Assembly (NCBI RefSeq): GCF_020524885.1
Contig: NZ_JAIVKJ010000002.1
Span: 1,039,994-1,103,993, forward strand
Reading direction: 5' to 3'
Length of the DNA: 64,000 nucleotides
DNA from: Microbulbifer elongatus
Lineage (GTDB): Bacteria > Pseudomonadota > Gammaproteobacteria > Pseudomonadales > Cellvibrionaceae
This document shows, piece after piece, positions 54,677 to 64,000 of this stretch. A program made the translations under genes and the position numbers. Numbering within the stretch: position 1 is the first letter of the stretch; every line of letters begins with the position of its first letter. A model generated the notes under the pieces. It saw only the letters and a list, made by a program, of their open reading frames with translations, did not search any database and was not told where the DNA came from.

Positions 54677-57600
54677 GTGCAGTTTACCGACATCTTCATT
54701 CGCAAACCGGTTCTGGCTTGTGTGGTTAGCCTTTTTATCTTCTTGCTCGGGCTGCGCTCTTCATCCGAGCTCAACGTGCGCCAGTATCCCGAGCTGGAAA
54801 ATGCGGTCATCACCATCAGCACCGTCTATGTGGGCGCAGATGCAGACCTGGTGCAGGGTTTTATCACAACGCCACTGGAGCAGGAAATTGCCACTGCCGA
54901 TGGGCTGGATTACATCGTCTCCACCAGTATTCAGGGTATCTCGGTAATCCAGGCCTATGTGCGATTGGATTACGACCCGAATCAAGTCCTCACCCAGGTA
55001 GTCGCCAAGGTCAACAAGCTGCGCAATGAATTGCCGCTGGAGTCGGAGGACCCCACGGTAGATTTGGCGGTGGGAGAGACCATCGCTGCCATGTACCTTT
55101 CTTTTTCCTCTGAAATCCTCGACAACAGTCAGATCACCGATTACATCACGCGCGCAGTGCAACCCAAGCTCTCGACCATTGCTGGAGTGCAGCGGGCACA
55201 GCTACTCGGCAATCGCACCTTCGCGATGCGCATTTGGCTGAGGCCGGCGGAGATGGCCGCACAGGGCGTAACGCCCGGCGATGTGAGCAGCGCACTGCGC
55301 CAGAACAATATCCTGGCCTCCATCGGTAGCACCAAGGGTACTCGGGTGGCGATGGATATTCGCGCGGATACGGATATCGCAACGGAGCAGGCGTTTCGTC
55401 AGCTGGTGGTGCGTGCCGACGGCGATCAGCTGGTACGGCTCGAAGATATTGCCGAGGTCGAGCTCGGCTCTGAGTCCTATGAAACTTCGGTAACGTTTAA
55501 CGGGCGCTCTGCCACATTTGTTGCGGTCGAGGTAGCACCGGATGCCAATGCACTGGATGTGATTGCCGATGTACGCGACGAACTTAACAACGAAATATTC
55601 CCTCAGTTACCGGAAGGAATGCTGGGGGAAATCCCCTACGACAGCACCGAGTACATTCAGGACTCCATCAATGAGGTGGTGAAGACCATCGCCGAGGCAG
55701 TGCTGATCGTAGTCGTGGTGATCTACCTGTTTCTGGGGTCGCTTCGCAGTGTGATTATTCCGGCAATCGCGGTGCCGTTGTCGATGGTGGGGGCCTTGTT
55801 CCTGATGCTGCTGATGGGGTTTTCCATCAACCTGCTGACCTTGCTTGCCATGGTGCTTGCCATCGGCATCGTGGTGGATGACGCAATCATCGTACTGGAG
55901 AATGTGCATCGGCATATCGAAGAAGGTATGACACCCCTGGATGCGGCAGTGAAGGGCGCGCGTGAGCTGGCCTGGCCCATAGTCGCCATGACCACGACCC
56001 TGATTGCGGTCTACTTACCCATCGGTTTCCTCGGCGGCCTCACCGGCACCCTGTTCGTGGAGTTCGCCTTTACGCTGGCCGCCGCCGTATTACTGTCCGG
56101 CGTTGTTGCGCTCACCCTGTCACCAATGATGGCGGCGAAGGTGCTGCGCGCGGAGGATAGTGAACGGAGTAACCGTGTCGAGGCCTGGATAGAGCAGCGC
56201 CTGGGAAAGTTGGAGTCGGGTTACCGCGGCCGCTTGCATCGGGCACTGGATGCTCGGCTTGTGATCCTGGTGTTTGGGGGTGTGGTTCTGTGCAGCTGCT
56301 ATTTCCTGTTTATTACCTCCCCCAGCGAACTCGAACCCAAAGAGGACCGCGGCTTTATCCTTGGCATTGCCAGTGGCGACTCTTTCGCGACCCTGGACTA
56401 CATGGAGCAGTACACCAAGGAAATTAATGGGGTACGGGATCGGCACCCCGAAGTGGAGAACCTGTTTTTGCTAAACGGCGTAGGCGGCGCGGGGAATAGC
56501 CCGAACAGTGCGATTGCCGGGTTTGTGCTGTCCTCGTGGAACAAGCGGGACAGGGACACCCAGGAGATGCGCGAGGTTATCGGCGGCGAAGTCTCTCAGA
56601 TTGCCGGGCTGAAGGTCGCCACCTTTGTGCCGCCGAGCCTGCCGACCGCCGGCGGGCGTCTGCCGGTAGAGTTTGTGGTGGGCACCACTGAGCCGATATC
56701 GACGCTCGCCGGTTTTGCTGATGATATTATGGAGCGCGCTCGTGCCAGTCGCCGCTTTATCTTCCTCGATGCGGATTTGAAGCTCGACAAGCCGCGCATA
56801 GAGGTGGTCATTGATCGGGACAAGGCCGCTTCTATTGGTGTCACCATGGCTGATATAGCGCGTGAGCTTGGCGCGATGATGTCGGGCGCCTACACAAACC
56901 GTTTTGCGCTGGAAAACCGCAGCTACAAAGTCATTCCTCAGGTGGTGCGGGTCGAGCGCCTGACGGCCGATCAACTTAAGCAGTATTACATTCGCGCCGG
57001 CGATGGCAGCCTGGTCCCCCTGTCTACCCTGGTGCGACTGGAGGAAACCGTTGAGCCCCAGCAGCTGAAACGCTTTCAGCAGTTAAATGCGGTGACCATA
57101 TCCGGTGTCCCCCGTCCGGGGGTGCCACTGGGCGAGGCCCTCGGGGTGCTTGAGACTGCGGCTCAGGAAGTGTTGCCGCGGGAGTACTCGGTGGACTATT
57201 CCGGGCAGTCGCGCCAGTACAAAAAGGAAGGATCGGATCTGGTAATCACGTTCTTTTTTGCCATGATCGTCATTTATCTGGTGTTGGCCGCACAGTTTGA
57301 ATCCTGGCGTGACCCACTGATCATGCTGATGACCGTCCCCATGAGTGTGTGCGGGGCAATGATCTTCGTCAGCCTGGGGCTCACCACTCTCAATATATAT
57401 ACCCAGGTGGGACTGGTGACCCTGATCGGGGTGATCTCCAAGCACGGCATATTGATTGTGGAGTTTGCCAATCAGTTGCAACAGCGGGGAAGGAGCAAGC
57501 GTGAGGCAATCGAAGAGGCCGCCAGTATCAGACTGCGCCCGATCCTGATGACTACGGCGTCCCTCGTGCTGGCGATGGTGCCGCTGTTGATTGCCGCCGG

Positions 57601-57781
57601 CCCCGGTGGCGGAGCCCGCTTTGCCATGGGGCTAGTGGTGGCTTCCGGTATGACCATCGGCACCCTGTTCACACTGTTTGTCGTGCCGGCAATGTACCTG
57701 TTTCTGGGGCGAGACTATCTACAGGCGGAAGCACAGAACAGCGCAAAGGAGAACGCACAGGATGGCAGCAGAGAGGTGTGA
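54677..57781 (+). CDS. RND efflux pump inner-membrane subunit (HAE1 family)
   Basis: 1034 aa from a GTG. Twelve membrane segments and two large periplasmic loops as in AcrB-type transporters. FTDIFIRKPVLACVVSLFIF opens TM1; the proton-relay Asp pair is in LAIGIVVDDAIIVLENVHRH (TM4). SPMMAAKVLR follows the TM6 region and LVLAAQFESWRDPLIMLM and GLVTLIGVISKHGILIVEFA are C-terminal signatures. The substrate is unknown; closest in layout to MdtB/MexK-like drug pumps. Pairs with the adaptor at 53454. Confidence 0.95.
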   Translation: MQFTDIFIRKPVLACVVSLFIFLLGLRSSSELNVRQYPELENAVITISTVYVGADADLVQGFITTPLEQEIATADGLDYIVSTSIQGISVIQAYVRLDYDPNQVLTQVVAKVNKLRNELPLESEDPTVDLAVGETIAAMYLSFSSEILDNSQITDYITRAVQPKLSTIAGVQRAQLLGNRTFAMRIWLRPAEMAAQGVTPGDVSSALRQNNILASIGSTKGTRVAMDIRADTDIATEQAFRQLVVRADGDQLVRLEDIAEVELGSESYETSVTFNGRSATFVAVEVAPDANALDVIADVRDELNNEIFPQLPEGMLGEIPYDSTEYIQDSINEVVKTIAEAVLIVVVVIYLFLGSLRSVIIPAIAVPLSMVGALFLMLLMGFSINLLTLLAMVLAIGIVVDDAIIVLENVHRHIEEGMTPLDAAVKGARELAWPIVAMTTTLIAVYLPIGFLGGLTGTLFVEFAFTLAAAVLLSGVVALTLSPMMAAKVLRAEDSERSNRVEAWIEQRLGKLESGYRGRLHRALDARLVILVFGGVVLCSCYFLFITSPSELEPKEDRGFILGIASGDSFATLDYMEQYTKEINGVRDRHPEVENLFLLNGVGGAGNSPNSAIAGFVLSSWNKRDRDTQEMREVIGGEVSQIAGLKVATFVPPSLPTAGGRLPVEFVVGTTEPISTLAGFADDIMERARASRRFIFLDADLKLDKPRIEVVIDRDKAASIGVTMADIARELGAMMSGAYTNRFALENRSYKVIPQVVRVERLTADQLKQYYIRAGDGSLVPLSTLVRLEETVEPQQLKRFQQLNAVTISGVPRPGVPLGEALGVLETAAQEVLPREYSVDYSGQSRQYKKEGSDLVITFFFAMIVIYLVLAAQFESWRDPLIMLMTVPMSVCGAMIFVSLGLTTLNIYTQVGLVTLIGVISKHGILIVEFANQLQQRGRSKREAIEEAASIRLRPILMTTASLVLAMVPLLIAAGPGGGARFAMGLVVASGMTIGTLFTLFVVPAMYLFLGRDYLQAEAQNSAKENAQDGSREV

Positions 57782-57824
57782 GGGCGTGTGTGGGCGGTAA
57801 TTAGTGAGAGGGGCTGGGATCTAG

Positions 57825-57852
57825 CCCGGTGAGTGGCGGTGCACTCACCGGG
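57825..57852. terminator. Hairpin between the RND operon and the DUF4124 gene
   Basis: CCCGGTGAGTG (57825-57835) and CACTCACCGGG (57842-57852) form a perfect 11-bp stem with a 6-base loop between convergent genes. No clear U-tract, so intrinsic termination is only probable. Confidence 0.5.
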
Positions 57853-57866
57853 ACATTGATCAGGGG

Positions 57867-58367
57867 TCAGCAGTTTGTCTGCATAATCTGGCGAGTCCGC
57901 TGAATGCGCTGTTGCCGTTCCTCTTCCGGCAGTACCCGGTAATTACCATTGGCATCTACTTCGCGGACGCGCGCGTGGCTCTGTAGTTCCTGCAGGCGCT
58001 GTTGTGCACTGCGGCAGCGCTGGGCACGTGCGGCCATTTCTGCCTCGCTGGGCTGGGTGTTCGCGCTTTCCTTTTTGGAATTCGGGGTTGTGGGCGACGC
58101 CTGTGTTGATGGTTGGTCCGCATCGGCGGCGGTTTCCATCTTGCGCTTGGCGGTCAGGGCCTGCTGTTCTTCCTGCCACTGTCGAAAGCGCGCAGATTTT
58201 GGGGCTTTTACCACTTCCACCTGCTCCTTCTGTGGTGGCTGTGAGCCGTAGTGCACCACGTCGTTCTCGTCTACCCACTTGTATATACCGTCGGCCTGAG
58301 CGGTTGCCGCCAGCAGGCTCAGTGACAAAGCCAGTGACCCGGAGAGTGTTGTAGCAAAAGTGCGCAT
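57867..58367 (-). CDS. DUF4124 domain-containing periplasmic protein
   Basis: 166 aa. A signal peptide (MRTFATTLSGSLALSLSLLA, cleavage near ATAQA|DG) precedes the DUF4124 domain: IYKWVDENDVVHYGSQPPQK. The rest is low-complexity, Gln/Ala/Glu-rich with coiled-coil potential (RQWQEEQQALTAKRKM; AQRCRSAQQRLQELQSHARV). The last part has RVLPEEERQQRIQRTRQIMQ and a terminal Cys. Function of DUF4124 proteins is not established; several copies per genome are common in gammaproteobacteria. Confidence 0.85.
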   Translation of the reverse strand: MRTFATTLSGSLALSLSLLAATAQADGIYKWVDENDVVHYGSQPPQKEQVEVVKAPKSARFRQWQEEQQALTAKRKMETAADADQPSTQASPTTPNSKKESANTQPSEAEMAARAQRCRSAQQRLQELQSHARVREVDANGNYRVLPEEERQQRIQRTRQIMQTNC

Positions 58368-58561
58368 TGGGGAGTCGCCTTGATCTGTGAATTTTCTTGT
58401 TGTGTTTGTGTATGTTCGGAGTAGTGCCAGAGCAGTTTCAATTTGGCGCGAAATGGACTCACTGCCTGCATTGTAACGGGCAAGGGTGGGGATCTCGCAA
58501 CCGAGTTAACAGTTTATGTATCAGTTAAAGCGGCCAGAGCAACGCTGGTGCCTTTCTCCGG

Positions 58562-58589
58562 TTGACACCCGGGTCACAAACTGGACAAT
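58562..58589 (+). promoter_or_regulatory. Candidate sigma70 promoter upstream of the hairpin array
   Basis: TTGACA (58562-58567), a 16-base spacer, GACAAT (58584-58589). The perfect -35 and 4/6 -10 suggest a transcript starting near 58597 and running toward ilvI. A second possible -10 (TAGAAT, near 58829) has only a weak -35. Confidence 0.5.
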
Positions 58590-58629
58590 TTGTGTTTCGC
58601 TCGGCGAAGTAGATGTCCCCGCAACACCC

Positions 58630-58736
58630 TGCGGTCCGCACTCACTCCCCGGTGGGCTAAGCGCTCACCACCTCCTGCCGAGGAGGCCCTCCCCATCTGG
58701 AGGCCTTGGTGCCCGCATACCGGTTCCGCTACCGGT
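58630..58736 (+). ncRNA. GC-rich hairpin array upstream of ilvI (possible leader or small RNA)
   Basis: Five stems follow one another closely: TGCGG-T-CCGCA (58630-58640), GGTGGGC-TAAGC-GCTCACC (58651-58669, one G-U), CCTCCT-GCCG-AGGAGG (58671-58686), CCTCC-CCATCT-GGAGG (58688-58703) and ACCGGT-TCCGCT-ACCGGT (58719-58736). They lie 33-147 bp after a good promoter and about 190-290 bp before ilvI. No leader peptide rich in Ile/Val/Leu and no terminator U-tract is visible, so classical attenuation is not supported. It could be a leader structure or an independent small RNA. It resembles no RNA family I can name. The rest of the 554-bp gap holds nothing clear. Confidence 0.45.
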
Positions 58737-58921
58737 CGGGGACCGCGCAAATTTGGCGTTGCCGTGAAGCTATCCTAAAAAACGGGCTAAATATGCGTTT
58801 AAGGCTGATATTTATCACGCTTTTCCTTTAGAATCGCCGTCTGGCTTTCGCGCCGTCCGGCTATTCTGTGGTTTGTGGATGATGCGGATCCTAAGAATTG
58901 GGAATTATTGAGGGGGCTCAA

Positions 58922-60658
58922 GTGGAATTACTCTCCGGCGGCGATATGTTGGTTCGCGCGCTGCAGGATGAAGGGGTAGACCTGATTTTCGGTTATCCCG
59001 GCGGTTCGGCACTGCATATATACGATGCCATCTTTAGACAGAAAGGCATCAAGCACCTGCTGGTGCGTCACGAGCAGGGGGCAACCCACTCCGCGGACGG
59101 TTATGCCCGCGCTACCGGTAAGACCGGTGTGGTGTTGGTGACTTCCGGTCCCGGTGCCACCAATGCCATCACCGGCATCGCCACGGCCTATATGGACTCC
59201 ATTCCAATGGTGGTGATCTCTGGCCAGGTACCTTCCGACAAGATTGGTGAAGACGCTTTCCAGGAAACCGATATGGTGGGCTGTTCCCGCCCCATCGTGA
59301 AGCACAGCTTCCTGGTCAAGAACGCGGAAGATATTCCCGCGGTGGTCAAAAAGGCTTTTTATATTGCCTCTACCGGCCGCCCCGGTCCGGTGGTCATTGA
59401 TATCCCCAAAGACGTTACCAATCCGGTGGATCGCTACCCGTACAACTTCCCGGAAAAGTTGCGCATGCGCTCCTATACCCCGGCGGGTAAAGGGCACGCC
59501 GGCCAGATCCGCAAGGCGGTTGCACTGTTGTTGTCAGCCAAGCGCCCCGTCATTTACGCCGGCGGTGGTGTCGTTCAGGGCGATGGCTCCGACCTGCTGA
59601 CCGAGCTGGCCCAGCGACTCAACTACCCTGTGACCAATACGCTGATGGGCCTCGGCGCTTACCCCGGAACCGATAAGCGCTTCCTGGGCATGCTCGGTAT
59701 GCACGGCACCTTTGAGGCCAATACCGCCATGCATCACGCGGATGTGATTCTGGCGGTAGGCGCGCGTTTCGATGACCGCGTTACCAATACGCCGAGCAAG
59801 TTCTGCCCCGGTGCCAAGGTGATCCATATTGACGTAGACCCGGCCTCTATTTCCAAAACCATTACCGCGGATGTGCCCATCGTGGGCACGGTGCAATCGG
59901 TTCTGAAAGAAATGCTGGAAATGCTCAAGGCGTCCAAGGAAATGCCGGATCAGTCCGCCATTGTCGACTGGTGGCGTCAGATCGACGACTGGCGTGAGCG
60001 TCACGGCCTCTACACGGCGCCGCGGTATCGTACCGACGGCGACATGATCATGCCGCAGGAGGTGATTAGTGCGGTGCACCAGATCACCAACGGCGATGCT
60101 TATGTGACTTCGGATGTCGGTCAGCACCAGATGTTTGCTGCCCAGTATTACCTGTTCGACAAGCCCCGTCGCTGGATCAACTCTGGCGGCCTCGGCACCA
60201 TGGGTTTTGGTCTGCCGGCGGCTCTGGGGGTGAAGGCCGCGCATCCAGATGCGGAAGTTGTGTGCGTCACCGGTGAAGGCAGTATCCAGATGTGTATTCA
60301 GGAGCTGTCTACGGCGACCCAGTACAACCTGCCGGTAAAAATCCTGTGCCTGAATAACCAGGCGCTTGGCATGGTAAAGCAGTGGCAGGAAATGCAGTAC
60401 GAAGGCCGCCTGTCCAACAGTGTGTATGAAGAGTCCCTGCCGGACTTCATCAAGCTGGCGGAAGCATACGGGCACCTCGGTATGAAGATCGAGCATCGCG
60501 ATGAGTTACACGGCAAGCTGACCGAGGCATTCGCGATCAAGGACCGCACCGTGTTTATCGATGTTTATGTCGATCCGACTGAACATGTTTATCCCATGCA
60601 GGTGATGCCCAGCGGCTCCATGCGGGATATGTGGCTCAGCAAGACGGAACGGACGTAA
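58922..60658 (+). CDS. ilvI: Acetolactate synthase large subunit (ALS III type)
   Basis: 578 aa from the GTG at 58922 ([18 protein letters not shown]), preceded by GAGGGGG; an upstream in-frame TTG is unlikely. Catalyses the first common step of valine/leucine/isoleucine synthesis with ThDP, FAD and Mg2+. The catalytic Glu is in [16 protein letters not shown], the FAD region in ARFDDRVTN, and the ThDP motif in [13 protein letters not shown]...[10 protein letters not shown] (GEG in place of the common GDG, seen in pseudomonad enzymes as far as I recall). First gene of ilvI-ilvH-ilvC. Confidence 0.97.
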   Translation: MELLSGGDMLVRALQDEGVDLIFGYPGGSALHIYDAIFRQKGIKHLLVRHEQGATHSADGYARATGKTGVVLVTSGPGATNAITGIATAYMDSIPMVVISGQVPSDKIGEDAFQETDMVGCSRPIVKHSFLVKNAEDIPAVVKKAFYIASTGRPGPVVIDIPKDVTNPVDRYPYNFPEKLRMRSYTPAGKGHAGQIRKAVALLLSAKRPVIYAGGGVVQGDGSDLLTELAQRLNYPVTNTLMGLGAYPGTDKRFLGMLGMHGTFEANTAMHHADVILAVGARFDDRVTNTPSKFCPGAKVIHIDVDPASISKTITADVPIVGTVQSVLKEMLEMLKASKEMPDQSAIVDWWRQIDDWRERHGLYTAPRYRTDGDMIMPQEVISAVHQITNGDAYVTSDVGQHQMFAAQYYLFDKPRRWINSGGLGTMGFGLPAALGVKAAHPDAEVVCVTGEGSIQMCIQELSTATQYNLPVKILCLNNQALGMVKQWQEMQYEGRLSNSVYEESLPDFIKLAEAYGHLGMKIEHRDELHGKLTEAFAIKDRTVFIDVYVDPTEHVYPMQVMPSGSMRDMWLSKTERT

Positions 60659-60674
60659 AGGGAGGTAGACACAA

Positions 60675-61166
60675 ATGCGCAGAATCATTTCAGTTCTGAT
60701 GGAGAACGAACCCGGAGCGCTTTCGCGGGTAGTAGGTCTGTTTTCCCAGCGTGGCTACAACATTGAAAGCCTCACGGTCGCGCCCACCGAAGACGCTACC
60801 CTGTCGCGTTTGACGCTGACCACAATCGGGGATGACCACAAGATCGAGCAGATAACCAAGAATCTGAACAAGCTGATCGATGTGGTAAAGCTGGTGGACC
60901 TTACCGAGGGTTCACATATCGAGCGCGAACTGTTGCTGGTGAAAGTGCGCGCAACCGGGGCGCAGCGGGATGAAGTCAAACGCAGTGTGGACATCTTCCG
61001 CGGTCAGATTGTCGATGTCACCAGCAATATGTACACGGTGCAGATTTCGGGGACCAGCGAAAAACTGGACGCTTTTCTACAGGCGCTGGGTGAGCACACC
61101 ATTATGGAAGTGGTCCGCTCCGGTGTCTCCGGAATCGCACGCGGCGAAAAAATTCTCAGTATTTAA
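60675..61166 (+). CDS. ilvH: Acetolactate synthase small (regulatory) subunit
   Basis: 163 aa. An N-terminal ACT domain (RRIISVLMENEPGALSRVVG, LFSQRGYNIESLTVAPTEDA) binds valine for feedback control; the C-terminal domain (ELLLVKVRATGAQRDEVKRS, then EVVRSGVSGIARGEKIL) activates IlvI. GGGAGGT ribosome site, 16 bp after ilvI. Confidence 0.97.
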   Translation: MRRIISVLMENEPGALSRVVGLFSQRGYNIESLTVAPTEDATLSRLTLTTIGDDHKIEQITKNLNKLIDVVKLVDLTEGSHIERELLLVKVRATGAQRDEVKRSVDIFRGQIVDVTSNMYTVQISGTSEKLDAFLQALGEHTIMEVVRSGVSGIARGEKILSI

Positions 61167-61235
61167 GTATCAAAGCCATGGCTTCAGGGTGAGCAGCCCG
61201 GAGCGACTTTTTAAAGCACACTAAGTAGGAAGTAA

Positions 61236-62264
<1,029 letters not shown>

Positions 62265-62283
62265 TCAGCGGCTTTTCGGGAAA

Positions 62284-62319
62284 AGCGGCGGGACTTTGCG
62301 GTCCCGCCGCTTTTTTTTT
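62284..62319 (+). terminator. Intrinsic terminator after ilvC
   Basis: AGCGGCGGGAC (62284-62294) and GTCCCGCCGCT (62301-62311) with nine T residues after the stem. Very strong; separates ilvIHC from pssA. Confidence 0.95.
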
Positions 62320-62379
62320 GCCGGTTCGCCACTGTACACTCCCGGTATCTAACCAATTCCAGCTTTGAAGGAAGCTTGT

Positions 62380-63306
62380 ATGAGCGAAAAGAAGGGTGCC
62401 CGGACGGAGAGTCTGCGGACCGAAGAGGAAATTCGTCTGCCGGTGGACGAACATGTGGAAGAAGAAGTTTCCGCGAGTGGTAAAAAGGTCCGCGCAAAAG
62501 GGGTCTATCTGCTGCCAAACCTGATTACCACCGGGGCATTGTTCAGCGGCTTCTACGCAATTGTTGCCGGTATGGGTGGCAACTTTGAGGCGTCGGCTAT
62601 TGCTATCTTCGCGGCCATGATTCTCGATGGGCTTGATGGGCGGGTTGCCCGTCTTACCGATACCCAGAGTGCCTTCGGGGTTCAGTTCGACTCCCTCTCA
62701 GACATGGTTTCCTTCGGTCTTGCCCCTGCACTGGTTGTTTTCAGCTGGGGGCTGGGGCCTCTGGGCAAGCTTGGTTGGGCCGCAGCGTTTCTTTATGCAG
62801 CCTGCGCCGCGCTGCGGCTTGCCCGCTTCAACACCCAGGTGGATACGGTTGATAAGGGAGTATTCATTGGCTTGGCAAGTCCAACCGCTGCTGCCATTGT
62901 CGCCAGCATGGTGTGGGCGGGACATGATGCCGAAGTGGGCACCGGGCTGGGGATCGTCGCAGCCTTGGTAACGGTAGCGGCGGGCCTGCTGATGGTGTCG
63001 AACTTCCGTTATACGAGCTTCAAAAAGCTCGACTTCAAAGGCCGAGTACCCTTCGTAATGATGCTGGCGATCATTCTTGTGTTCAGTCTGGTGACTATTG
63101 ACCCCCCGAGAGTTCTGTTAGTGATCGCCATTCTGTACACCTTTTCTGGTCCCGCTATGTGGGCCTGGGCGGCGTTGCGGGGGCGGCAACAGGCAGTGGC
63201 CCCGGTTGACGTGACTGATGAAACAGGTGGTCCAGTTTCGAAGGATGAAAGTGTGCTTGACGATACAGTGGCGCAGTCATCTGACGAAAAAACAGATCGT
63301 AAGTAA
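62380..63306 (+). CDS. pssA: CDP-diacylglycerol--serine O-phosphatidyltransferase
   Basis: 308 aa from the ATG at 62380 with AAGGAAG upstream. The CDP-alcohol phosphotransferase motif DG-x2-AR-x8-G-x3-D-x3-D is complete across LDGLDGRVARLTDTQSAFGV and QFDSLSDMVS. About eight membrane helices; the N-terminal 45 residues are polar and acidic (EEEIRLPVDEHVEEEVS). It is the integral-membrane (Bacillus/pseudomonad) type, unlike soluble E. coli PssA. Makes phosphatidylserine, precursor of PE. Gene order after ilvC is conserved in Pseudomonas. Confidence 0.95.
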   Translation: MSEKKGARTESLRTEEEIRLPVDEHVEEEVSASGKKVRAKGVYLLPNLITTGALFSGFYAIVAGMGGNFEASAIAIFAAMILDGLDGRVARLTDTQSAFGVQFDSLSDMVSFGLAPALVVFSWGLGPLGKLGWAAAFLYAACAALRLARFNTQVDTVDKGVFIGLASPTAAAIVASMVWAGHDAEVGTGLGIVAALVTVAAGLLMVSNFRYTSFKKLDFKGRVPFVMMLAIILVFSLVTIDPPRVLLVIAILYTFSGPAMWAWAALRGRQQAVAPVDVTDETGGPVSKDESVLDDTVAQSSDEKTDRK

Positions 63307-63500
63307 AACGCCATCCTGCTGCCGGCCCGTCACCGGGTGATTGGCCGGTATTTCCACCCTTTGCATTTGGCAGTTTGCCGCCTCGACACTATCCTGAAGG
63401 AATCCCCCGTGCGAAAGTGGCGGGCTACACTGGTGGCCCCCGACTTTTATCGCTCGAAAACCCGCCCGGGGAGCCGAATTCAACATTTTCAAAAAAGTGC

Positions 63501-63529
63501 TTGCGAAGCCCCCGGCAGGCTCGTATAGT
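63501..63529 (+). promoter_or_regulatory. rRNA operon promoter P1
   Basis: TTGCGA (63501-63506), 17-bp spacer, TATAGT (63524-63529), then TCGCGCCC as a GC-rich discriminator. AT-rich UP-like sequence (TTTTCAAAAAA) directly upstream. First of four tandem promoters. The preceding pssA-P1 gap (63307-63480) holds only a CCGGCC/GGCCGG stem. Confidence 0.8.
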
Positions 63530-63633
63530 TCGCGCCCTCGCTGCTTGAGCGGCAACGCAAGGCGCGGCGAGAAGGTAAGATAAGCTGTTGATTTTCAAGG
63601 AGTTTTTCTCCGGAAAAGAAATTCAAAAAGCGC

Positions 63634-63661
63634 TTGCCAAGGTCGAGGCGGTCGCTATAAT
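63634..63661 (+). promoter_or_regulatory. rRNA operon promoter P2
   Basis: TTGCCA (63634-63639), 16-bp spacer, perfect TATAAT (63656-63661), GCGCGCC discriminator. ATTCAAAAAGCGC lies just upstream as an UP-like element. 132 bp downstream of P1. Confidence 0.9.
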
Positions 63662-63758
63662 GCGCGCCACTTCGACGGGGCTGAGGCAGCTCCTTTCGCT
63701 TGAGAATCAGAGCTTCTAAGGCCGGTTTTCAAGGGCGAAAAAAGCTTTGAAAAAGAGC

Positions 63759-63786
63759 TTGCCAAACGAGATCGGCGCCATATAAT
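63759..63786 (+). promoter_or_regulatory. rRNA operon promoter P3
   Basis: TTGCCA (63759-63764), 16-bp spacer, TATAAT (63781-63786), GCGCGTCC discriminator. TTTGAAAAAGAGC upstream. The same layout as P2, 125 bp downstream. Confidence 0.9.
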
Positions 63787-63882
63787 GCGCGTCCTTCTCG
63801 GGGTTACCCAAGGGTGACCGAAGCATCGGAAAGCGTTGATTTGTAACGGTTTCGAGCTTCAAGAAAGTCTGCAAAAAAGCAC

Positions 63883-63910
63883 TTGCTTCAGCAGATTGGA
63901 TGTGTAAAAT
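63883..63910 (+). promoter_or_regulatory. rRNA operon promoter P4
   Basis: TTGCTT (63883-63888), 16-bp spacer, TAAAAT (63905-63910), GCGCATCC discriminator. 124 bp downstream of P3. Closest to the leader. Confidence 0.8.
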
Positions 63911-64000
63911 GCGCATCCCACAGTGAGGGCCGAGCGCCACGCTGAGTTGTTTAAAAATTCGATCAAGCAATATGTGTGGGTGCTTGCGGAGCGACGGATC
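63911..64000 (+). other. rRNA operon leader with boxA-like element (16S gene beyond edge)
   Basis: GTTGTTTAAAAAT (63946-63958) resembles the boxA antitermination site, and ATGTGTGGGTGCTTG (63971-63985) matches the conserved pre-16S leader of pseudomonads. The 16S rRNA gene should begin just past position 64000; none of its sequence is visible. Confidence 0.75.

Noticed and set aside
58516..58767. 83-aa frame upstream of ilvI as a leader peptide
   Set aside because: Not enriched in Ile, Val or Leu codon runs, and it crosses the hairpin array without an attenuator arrangement.

Overview
The window is chromosomal DNA of a GC-rich, probably marine gammaproteobacterium. Gene order (smpB/ratA/rnfH/bamE/fur/recN; grpE-dnaK-dnaJ; ispB/rplU-rpmA-obgE-proB; rpsT/murJ-ribF-ileS-lspA-fkpB-ispH followed by minor pilin genes; ilvI-ilvH-ilvC-pssA) matches the pseudomonad/Cellvibrionales pattern. 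A two-component system plus OmpA protein of the 'proteobacterial dedicated sortase' type, found mainly in marine species, and two NSS sodium symporters fit a Microbulbifer-like organism. That genus assignment is inference.

Layout: 1-3.3 kb is the end of an integrative element (partial TOPRIM/primase-type gene, winged-helix ORF, AlpA-like regulator, unknown 275-aa ORF, P4/IntS-type integrase) abutting the 3' end of tmRNA (ssrA, 3336-3725, minus). 3.9-11.1 kb: rlmD, two NSS transporters flanking smpB, ratA-rnfH, bamE, fur. 11.1-18 kb: acyltransferase, recN with a LexA-like box, then the heat-shock group grpE-dnaK-dnaJ behind a sigma32-like promoter. 18-22.7 kb: ispB, rplU-rpmA-obgE-proB, rpsT. 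22.9-27.1 kb: pdsS-pdsR, pdsO and an unknown 46-aa membrane protein, lying between rpsT and murJ. 27.3-35.2 kb: murJ, ribF, ileS-lspA-fkpB-ispH. 35.2-45.8 kb: type IV pilus minor pilins, pilY1, pilE and pilR/pilS. 45.9-58.4 kb: nadE, bamD, rluD-pgeF, clpB, an RND efflux pair and a DUF4124 protein. 58.4-63.3 kb: ilvI-ilvH-ilvC and pssA. 63.5-64.0 kb: four tandem strong promoters and the leader of an rRNA operon whose 16S gene starts past the window edge.

The most unusual signal is a dispersed intergenic repeat of about 95-110 bp, with two copies between ribF and ileS and one between pgeF and clpB. Each copy has long self-complementary outer arms whose sequence differs between copies, enclosing two small hairpins. 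The hairpins carry GGA in their loops and resemble the CsrA/RsmA binding consensus (RUACARGGAUGU). Their stems covary between copies, which suggests a three-way-junction RNA that presents two CsrA-type sites. A solitary hairpin of the same kind lies between grpE and dnaK. Other points of interest are a PilR without a recognisable GAFTGA loop, a sortase-type regulatory set with no sortase beside it, a GC-rich hairpin array upstream of ilvI, and REP-like GTAG palindromes.

Functional themes: ribosome rescue (ssrA, smpB), outer-membrane assembly (bamE, bamD), proteostasis (grpE, dnaK, dnaJ, clpB), envelope precursors (murJ, ispB, ispH, pssA, lspA), type IV pilus biogenesis and its regulation, and branched-chain amino acid synthesis.
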